Shown: one piece after another, positions 58,104 to 64,000 of the stretch
How positions within the stretch are numbered: the stretch's first letter is position 1
Layout: each line of letters opens with the position of its first letter
NCBI GenBank assembly: GCA_030550395.1
Contig: JAUQPL010000004.1
Span: 42,501 to 106,500 of the forward strand
DNA from: Bacteroidota bacterium
Lineage (GTDB): Bacteria; Bacteroidota; Ignavibacteria; Kapaibacteriales; HRBIN21
Length of the DNA stretch: 64,000 nucleotides
Reading direction: 5' to 3'
Translations under genes and position numbers: made by a program
The notes under the pieces: model-generated
The model's database searches: none
The model's input: only the letters and a program-made list of their open reading frames with translations
What the model was told of the DNA's origin: nothing

Positions 58104-60387
58104 TGTCTTGCTCTTTCCCCATAGCACGGATGAGTTGTTGCCGTATGCGTTGAGCAGCGGTAACCATATTGTGGAGGGCGGGAATGAGCTCTTCCCAACG
58201 CCGTGTCTTCAGACCGCAGTCCGGATTAACCCAGACCGATTCTGCTGGAAGGAGATGGAGCACCCGTCGGAGGATGGCTTCGATGTCGTCTACGGAAGGA
58301 GTCTCGGGGGAATGTACGTCGTAGACCCCAACGCCGACGCGGATGCTCCCGGCGGGTAATGCCGCAAAGCTGTCCACAATTTCCCCTTTGCTGCGAGAGC
58401 CTTCAATGGAGAGCACATCAAAGTCCAGTTCGGCGATGAAGGAGATAATGTCGTTGAATTCGGAGTAACACATGTGGGTGTGGATCTGTGTTTCGGGGCG
58501 AGCATGAGCATGGCACAGGCGGAACGCTCGTGTTGCCCAGCGGAAATAGTGGCCCCAGTCGCGGCGCTTCAGGGGGGCACCCTCTCGGAAGGCAGGTTCA
58601 TCGATTTGAATGATGGCGATACCGGCGGCTTCCAGATCGCGAACCTCATCAGCGATGGCTAATGCCAGTTCGTAGGCGAGTTCCTCGACGGGGATATCTT
58701 GCCGCCAATAACTCCATACGAGCATGGTTACTGGACCGGTGAGCATGCCTTTGACAGGCTTGTTCGTAAGGGATTGGGCGTAGGTGATTTCCCGGACGGT
58801 CATGGGGTGAGGGCGCCAGACATCGCCGTAGATAATCGGGGGTCTGTAAACGCGAGAGCCGTACGAGAGGATCCAGCCATGCTCGGTGGTGGCAATACCT
58901 TCCAATTGCTCGGCGAAGTACTCCACCATGTCGCTCCGCTCAAACTCACCGTGGACGAGTACGTCTAATCCCAGTTCTTCCTGGATGGCGATAACATGGC
59001 GGATGCGGTCTCGGATTGTGGCATCGTAGTCTTCACAGGAGAGTTCCCCACGACGGTATTGACTCCGCAGACGGCGGATGTCAGCCGTCTGGGGGAAGGA
59101 GCCGATGGTCGTCGTAGGCAGGAGGGGAAGTTGGAGGCGGAGCGCCTGGAGGCGATATCGTTCCGGTGCCGGCGGCTGGCGTTGGAAGTCCGTCTCTGTC
59201 AAGGCTGCAACCCGCCGGCGGACTTGTTCGTTGCGGCCAAAGGGAAGACGCAGAAGCTGAGAAGTGGCTTCCACCTGTTGGATAGCCCCTTGATCGCCTT
59301 CCCATGCTGCTTTCAGAAGGCGCAGCTCTGCAAGGCGTTCTCGGGCGAAGGCTAAGCGCTCGGCAAGGCCCGGTGGAAGCCTGTTTTCAACTGCCACGGT
59401 GATGGGCAAGTGGAACAGAGGACAAGAGGGGGCGATGACAACATCAGAGCTGAAGCTATGGAGAGCTTCAATCAGACGCAAGCATTCCCGAAGGTCTGAG
59501 CGCCATACTTGGCGTCCGTGGACAATTCCGGCAATGAGTGTCTTACCTGTCGGAAAGCCGGCAGAGTGCAGAGAGCGCCAGTTCTCGGTATTGGAGACAA
59601 AATCCAGTCCTAACCCAGCAACAGGGAGGTCAGCATAGCGTTGGAAATCAGCGACACTGTCGTAGTAGCACAGAAGCCAAATGGCCGGCCCTTGATGGCT
59701 CAGCTCTGCATACCACGTTCGCGCAAGGTACCAGTGCTCCTCCGGGACGTCCAATGCTAGCGCTGGTTCGTGGAGGAGAGCAAGGCTTACCCCATCTGCA
59801 GCGAGGGAGCGGAGGAGTTCAGCATAGACCGGTATGACCGCGGTACCGAACTCAGCGAACTCATCTGCGGTCAGTGGAGCGATAGAGGCAAGAGAGCCAT
59901 TATGGTAGCGCGCTCTCTTGGAGAGGCGCAGGAACGTGTAAGGACCGATGATGCTTGGGACTGTTTCGGCACCAAGCTGGCGGTAGAAACGAACATCTTC
60001 CAGCGGGAAGTTCTGCACAAGGCGAAAAACCGGTTCCTCCAGCTCAGGTACGAGGTAGTGGTAATTCGTGTTGAACCACTTCGTAAGCTCCAGGGCATAT
60101 TTGCTGCGGGCCAAGGCGAAGTATGTCTGCAATCCCGTGTAGGCCCCGAAGCGGCGGGGAATGGCGCCGAGCATGACCGCCGTGTCCAGCATTGGGTCGT
60201 AGAGCGAGAGCTCATTGCACGGAATGAGGTCTATCCCTTGGTACTCTTGCAGTCGCTCCCGCTTCAGTTCTGCGATGCCGTGGAGGAAGTCTTCCTCGGA
60301 GATGTGTCCTGCCCAAAAGGTTTCTAGGAGCCGTTTATATTGGCGCTGTTCCCCCAGTCGGGGGAAGCCAAAAGCAAGCGTGCGCAT
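58090..60387 (-). CDS. metE: Cobalamin-independent methionine synthase
   Basis: 765 aa; LPTTTIGSFPQT, HGEFERSDMVEYFAEQL, QIDEPAFREGAPLK, HTHMCYSEFNDI, WVNPDCGLKTR. Confidence 0.95.
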   Translation of the reverse strand: MRTLAFGFPRLGEQRQYKRLLETFWAGHISEEDFLHGIAELKRERLQEYQGIDLIPCNELSLYDPMLDTAVMLGAIPRRFGAYTGLQTYFALARSKYALELTKWFNTNYHYLVPELEEPVFRLVQNFPLEDVRFYRQLGAETVPSIIGPYTFLRLSKRARYHNGSLASIAPLTADEFAEFGTAVIPVYAELLRSLAADGVSLALLHEPALALDVPEEHWYLARTWYAELSHQGPAIWLLCYYDSVADFQRYADLPVAGLGLDFVSNTENWRSLHSAGFPTGKTLIAGIVHGRQVWRSDLRECLRLIEALHSFSSDVVIAPSCPLFHLPITVAVENRLPPGLAERLAFARERLAELRLLKAAWEGDQGAIQQVEATSQLLRLPFGRNEQVRRRVAALTETDFQRQPPAPERYRLQALRLQLPLLPTTTIGSFPQTADIRRLRSQYRRGELSCEDYDATIRDRIRHVIAIQEELGLDVLVHGEFERSDMVEYFAEQLEGIATTEHGWILSYGSRVYRPPIIYGDVWRPHPMTVREITYAQSLTNKPVKGMLTGPVTMLVWSYWRQDIPVEELAYELALAIADEVRDLEAAGIAIIQIDEPAFREGAPLKRRDWGHYFRWATRAFRLCHAHARPETQIHTHMCYSEFNDIISFIAELDFDVLSIEGSRSKGEIVDSFAALPAGSIRVGVGVYDVHSPETPSVDDIEAILRRVLHLLPAESVWVNPDCGLKTRRWEELIPALHNMVTAAQRIRQQLIRAMGKEQDNGTP

Positions 60388-60418
60388 TGCCTTCCTCGTG
60401 TGACACAGGATGGGAGTA

Positions 60419-60426
60419 CGAATTTA
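60419..60426 (-). promoter_or_regulatory. Promoter-like motif TAAATTCG (TAnnTTCG variant)
   Basis: 32 nt upstream of the metE ATG, minus strand, overlapping the prmC stop. Confidence 0.3.
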
Positions 60427-61371
60427 GTGAACGCTGGGGGGGTATGTAGTGGGACTGTGGGCGAGGATTCCTACGAGCACGCGTTCTGTGCCGGTGTAGT
60501 CTTTTTGCAAGTACAGCATAGAGGCCAGGGGGCGGAAAAGGGTTGTAATGGCGGAGGCCGATTCTGGTCTGATTTCCAGCACGAAGGCGCCACCAGGTAC
60601 GAGGATGGTGGGGAAAAGGTCGGCAAAGCGCCGGTAAAAGCTCAGTCCGTCAGCTCCGTCGGTGAGGGCTTCGTGGGGTTCATAGAGGGTGATTTCGGGC
60701 TGCAGCTGGGGAAGTGCGGAAGCGGGGATGTAGGGTGGATTGGAGACCACCAGATGGAAGGGATATGCCGGAGGCAGCTGGCGGAGGATGTCCACGTGGG
60801 AAAAGGAAACGTTTCTCAGCCCTAAGCGGCGGGCATTCTCGCGGGCAAGTCGGAGAGCAGCCACAGAGATGTCAATGCCGACAACATGAGCTTCCGGCAG
60901 GCTGGAGGCAAGTGCTAAGGCAATACAGCCGGAACCAGTCCCAATATCCAGGATGCGCAGTGGGAGTGGAAATGGCACTGTGCGGAGGAGGCTGAGTGCT
61001 TCCTCGACGACAAGCTCCGTTTCCGGGCGTGGAATGAAGACGCCGCGCCGGATGTGGAGGCGGAGGGTGTAGAAGTCTGTCTGTCGGACAAGGTATTGGA
61101 GTGGTTCCCGCTGGAGTCGGCGCTGGAGAAGACGATGGAGTCGGCGGCGTGCCGCTACGGCGATGGGCTGATTGCCGTTCAGGAGCAGGGAAAGTCGGTC
61201 ACAGCCCAATGCGTGGCAGAGGAGAACATCGGCTGTGTACTCGGGGCTTTCCAGCCCTGCCGCTTTGAGCAGCTGCGAGGCGGCAATCCGAGCTTCTCGG
61301 ATTGTGGAGCAGCCAGCAATGGGGTTACTCGGCGTAGTATTCCTGGAGCGGTTTGACCTGAAGTTCGGCAT
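60424..61371 (-). CDS. prmC: Peptide chain release factor N5-glutamine methyltransferase
   Basis: [40 protein letters not shown]; exact start uncertain because the frame runs into carB. Confidence 0.88.
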   Translation of the reverse strand: MPNFRSNRSRNTTPSNPIAGCSTIREARIAASQLLKAAGLESPEYTADVLLCHALGCDRLSLLLNGNQPIAVAARRRLHRLLQRRLQREPLQYLVRQTDFYTLRLHIRRGVFIPRPETELVVEEALSLLRTVPFPLPLRILDIGTGSGCIALALASSLPEAHVVGIDISVAALRLARENARRLGLRNVSFSHVDILRQLPPAYPFHLVVSNPPYIPASALPQLQPEITLYEPHEALTDGADGLSFYRRFADLFPTILVPGGAFVLEIRPESASAITTLFRPLASMLYLQKDYTGTERVLVGILAHSPTTYPPSVH

Positions 61372-64000
61372 GGCGGAGTTCGGCAAGCCCGCGTAAGGAG
61401 GCAGCTGCTGCTGCAAGGGTTGTGAAGAAGGGGATGCGATAGCGCATCGCTGTGCGCCCCATGATGTGTTCGTCATAGCGGGCATTCTCACCCAAGGGTG
61501 TGTTGATGAGGATATCCACTTTGCCGTCGGCGATGTAGTCAATGATACTGGGGCGCCCTTCGTAGTGCTTCCGCACAGGGGTGACGGGGAGTCCATGGCG
61601 CTGGAGAAATGCGGCGGTTCCCCGTGTTGCCCAGAGCTCAAAGCCCAGCTCTAAGTACCCACGGGCAATTTCCACTGCTTGGGGGGTCTTGTCATTGTCA
61701 GCCAGGGAAACGAAGACTCGTCCTTTGCCCTGTGGGATGCGGGTCCCGGCAGCGAGGTGGGCTTTGATGAGAGCCCGCCCAAACGAAGTGTCAATTCCCA
61801 TGACTTCTCCGGTTGAGCGCATCTCTGGTCCGGGAAAGACATGCACTTGGGGGAACTTGGTGAAGGGAAAGACAGACTCTTTGACGGCGATGCGTCCGAG
61901 GTTTGGACGGAATTCTGGTGCAGAAATGTTGCGGAGCTTCTCCCCCAACATAGCCCGGAGAGCCAGTTCAATGATCGGGATCCCGGTTGCTTTTGCCACG
62001 AAAGGCATTGTGCGGGAGGCCCGTGGATTGGCTTCCAGCACATAGATGGTGCCGTGCTGGATGGCGTATTGGACATTCAGGAGTCCGACAACCTCCAACG
62101 CGCGAGCAATGCGGCGGGTGTAATCGCAGAGGAGCTCCAGTTGTCCGAGGGTGATGTTGAATGGCGGTAGGACACAGGTGGAATCCCCGGAGTGAATACC
62201 GGCTTCCTCAATATGTTGGAGGACACCGGCGATGATAACGGTTTCGCCATCACTGACAGCGTCTACGTCAAATTCGTCGGCATGTTCCAGGAAGCGATCG
62301 ATCAGCACGGGGCGTTCGGGGAACACGGAGAAGGCCTCCCGTACATAGCGGCGCAGCGTTTCTTCCCGGTAGCAGATTTGCATTGCCCGTCCTCCGAGAA
62401 CATAGGAAGGGCGAACCAGAACGGGATAGCCGATCGCACGGGCGATGGAGATGGCTTCCTCCTCAGAGCGAGCGGCACCCCACGGGGGACAAGGGATATG
62501 GAGTTCTTGCAGGAGCTGGGCAAAACGTTCCCGATCTTCGGCAAGATCGATGCCTTCAGGCGAAGTGCCCAATAGGCGGAATCCAGCAGCTTGAATCCTA
62601 TGGGCTAAACGGAGCGGGGTTTGTCCACCGAGGCTGACCACGACCCCTTCGGGGCGCTCATGTTCCAGGACATTGAGAACGTCTTCGGCTGTAAGGGGTT
62701 CAAAGTAGAGTTTGTCCACAGTGTCGTAGTCGGTGGAGACCGTCTCCGGATTGCAGTTGATCATAATCGCCTCATAGCCCAAGCGACGCAAAGCAAAAAC
62801 GCCTTGCACGCAGCAGTAGTCAAACTCTATCCCCTGTCCGATGCGGTTGGGCCCACTTCCGAGGATGACAACTTTCCGGCGGCCAGATACGAGGGATTCG
62901 TTTTCTCCGGGCGCATATGTGGAGTAGTGGTAGGGTGTTTCGGACTCAAACTCGGCTGCACAGGTATCCACGGTTTTGTAGACAGGACGGAGCAAGTGTT
63001 GGTGCCGAAAGTGAGCAACCTCTGTTTCCGAACAGCCTGTAAGGACAGCAAGCTGGACATCGGAGAAACCCATGGCTTTCAACTGTTGGAGGCGTTCTAC
63101 GCCCAGGCGCTCCAGAAGAGCAATTCCTGAGCTGCCAGTCCTCTGCCGGAGGTGGAGGACCTCCTGGGCTGCCAGAACGATTTCGCGGCATTGCTCAATA
63201 AACCACGGGTCGTAGCTGGTCAGGGCATGGATTTCCTCTGTGCTCATACCGAGGCGCAGGGCGTCGCAGAGATCAAACAGCGAGCGCGAGTGGCGGCGGC
63301 GCAGCCGCGCCCGGATCGGCTCAAGGTCTTCTTCACTGAGCGGCTTCAGGTACTCAGGGCGATCAAAGCCGAAACCGAAGCGCTCCTGCTCTAAGCTACG
63401 GATGGCTTTCTGCAGGGCCTCCTTAAAGGTGCGCCCAAATGCCATAGCTTCGCCGACGGATTTCATCTGCGTGCCCAGTTCGTCGGGCACTTCTGGGAAT
63501 TTCTCAAAGTCCCAGCGAGGGATTTTGACCACCACGTAGTCAATAGCCGGCTCAAAACAAGCGGGTGTCTTCCCCGTGATCTCGTTGAGGATTTCGTCCA
63601 GTGTGTACCCGATAGCGAGTCTGGCGGCGATTTTCGCAATAGGAAATCCCGTGGCTTTAGAGGCCAGCGCAGAGCTGCGGGAGACGCGAGGGTTCATCTC
63701 GATGACCACCATCCGACCCGTTTTGGGGTCCACAGCAAACTGGATATTGGAGCCCCCCGTCTCCACACCGATTTCCCGCATGATGCGGATGGCCGCATCG
63801 CGCATCTGCTGGTATTCAACATCGGTCAGTGTCTGTGCTGGGGCGACGGTAATGGAATCCCCGGTGTGAACGCCCATGGAATCAAAGTTCTCAATGGAGC
63901 AGACGATGACAACGTTATCCTTGCGGTCACGCATGACTTCCAGTTCGTATTCTTTCCACCCCAGCACAGACTCCTCCACCAGGACGCGCTGGATTGGGCT
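61325..64000 (-). CDS. carB: Carbamoyl-phosphate synthase large subunit, 5' end outside the window
   Basis: [72 protein letters not shown]. Confidence 0.96.
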   Translation of the reverse strand, partial: SPIQRVLVEESVLGWKEYELEVMRDRKDNVVIVCSIENFDSMGVHTGDSITVAPAQTLTDVEYQQMRDAAIRIMREIGVETGGSNIQFAVDPKTGRMVVIEMNPRVSRSSALASKATGFPIAKIAARLAIGYTLDEILNEITGKTPACFEPAIDYVVVKIPRWDFEKFPEVPDELGTQMKSVGEAMAFGRTFKEALQKAIRSLEQERFGFGFDRPEYLKPLSEEDLEPIRARLRRRHSRSLFDLCDALRLGMSTEEIHALTSYDPWFIEQCREIVLAAQEVLHLRQRTGSSGIALLERLGVERLQQLKAMGFSDVQLAVLTGCSETEVAHFRHQHLLRPVYKTVDTCAAEFESETPYHYSTYAPGENESLVSGRRKVVILGSGPNRIGQGIEFDYCCVQGVFALRRLGYEAIMINCNPETVSTDYDTVDKLYFEPLTAEDVLNVLEHERPEGVVVSLGGQTPLRLAHRIQAAGFRLLGTSPEGIDLAEDRERFAQLLQELHIPCPPWGAARSEEEAISIARAIGYPVLVRPSYVLGGRAMQICYREETLRRYVREAFSVFPERPVLIDRFLEHADEFDVDAVSDGETVIIAGVLQHIEEAGIHSGDSTCVLPPFNITLGQLELLCDYTRRIARALEVVGLLNVQYAIQHGTIYVLEANPRASRTMPFVAKATGIPIIELALRAMLGEKLRNISAPEFRPNLGRIAVKESVFPFTKFPQVHVFPGPEMRSTGEVMGIDTSFGRALIKAHLAAGTRIPQGKGRVFVSLADNDKTPQAVEIARGYLELGFELWATRGTAAFLQRHGLPVTPVRKHYEGRPSIIDYIADGKVDILINTPLGENARYDEHIMGRTAMRYRIPFFTTLAAAAASLRGLAELRHAELQVKPLQEYYAE

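Noticed and set aside
1-64000. CRISPR array, prophage, transposon or toxin-antitoxin/defence island
   Set aside because: No regularly spaced repeats, transposase/integrase, Cas or phage structural motifs seen in the ORF translations.

Overview
This 64 kb window is a gene-dense bacterial chromosome segment, read from the supplied ORF translations and the raw sequence. It has the character of the Bacteroidota/Chlorobi/Kapabacteria side of the tree: a probable T9SS-type C-terminal domain, a DUF6029-like barrel, type III glutamine synthetase, and recurring TAnnTTTG promoter-like motifs. The content is mainly housekeeping: dnaG 3' end, YbbR/CdaR, acyl-CoA ligase, purC-rodA-ispD-mtgA, tRNA-Arg(CCT), two sensor kinases, yfhO-HAD-def-pdxH, a NadA-like protein, cob(I)alamin adenosyltransferase, plsY, maf, pth, alaS, pta, PNP, yggS, gltP-like, purL, coaE, ftsE-like, recX, GSIII + Lrp, polA, hpnC/hpnD-like, nuoJK, EF-G-like, purN, metE, prmC and carB 5'-truncated by the window edge. 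I see no CRISPR array, transposase, prophage or classical defence island, and no clear-cut new multi-gene system. The observations most worth following are: (1) a NadA-like protein that keeps the three cluster cysteines but has substitutions at most of the expected substrate-pocket positions, next to a cobalamin adenosyltransferase; (2) an unexplained ~850 bp hairpin-containing gap between polA and lrp; (3) a nuoJK pair fused into a run with squalene-synthase-type genes and polA; (4) an uncharacterised 557-aa Rossmann protein between metE and purN; (5) a PAS/GAF kinase with a pseudo-receiver paired with a REC-first kinase whose 3' end runs antisense into a tRNA; (6) a consistent promoter grammar, including one probably leaderless gene. 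All family calls are from sequence reading and memory; no database search was run.
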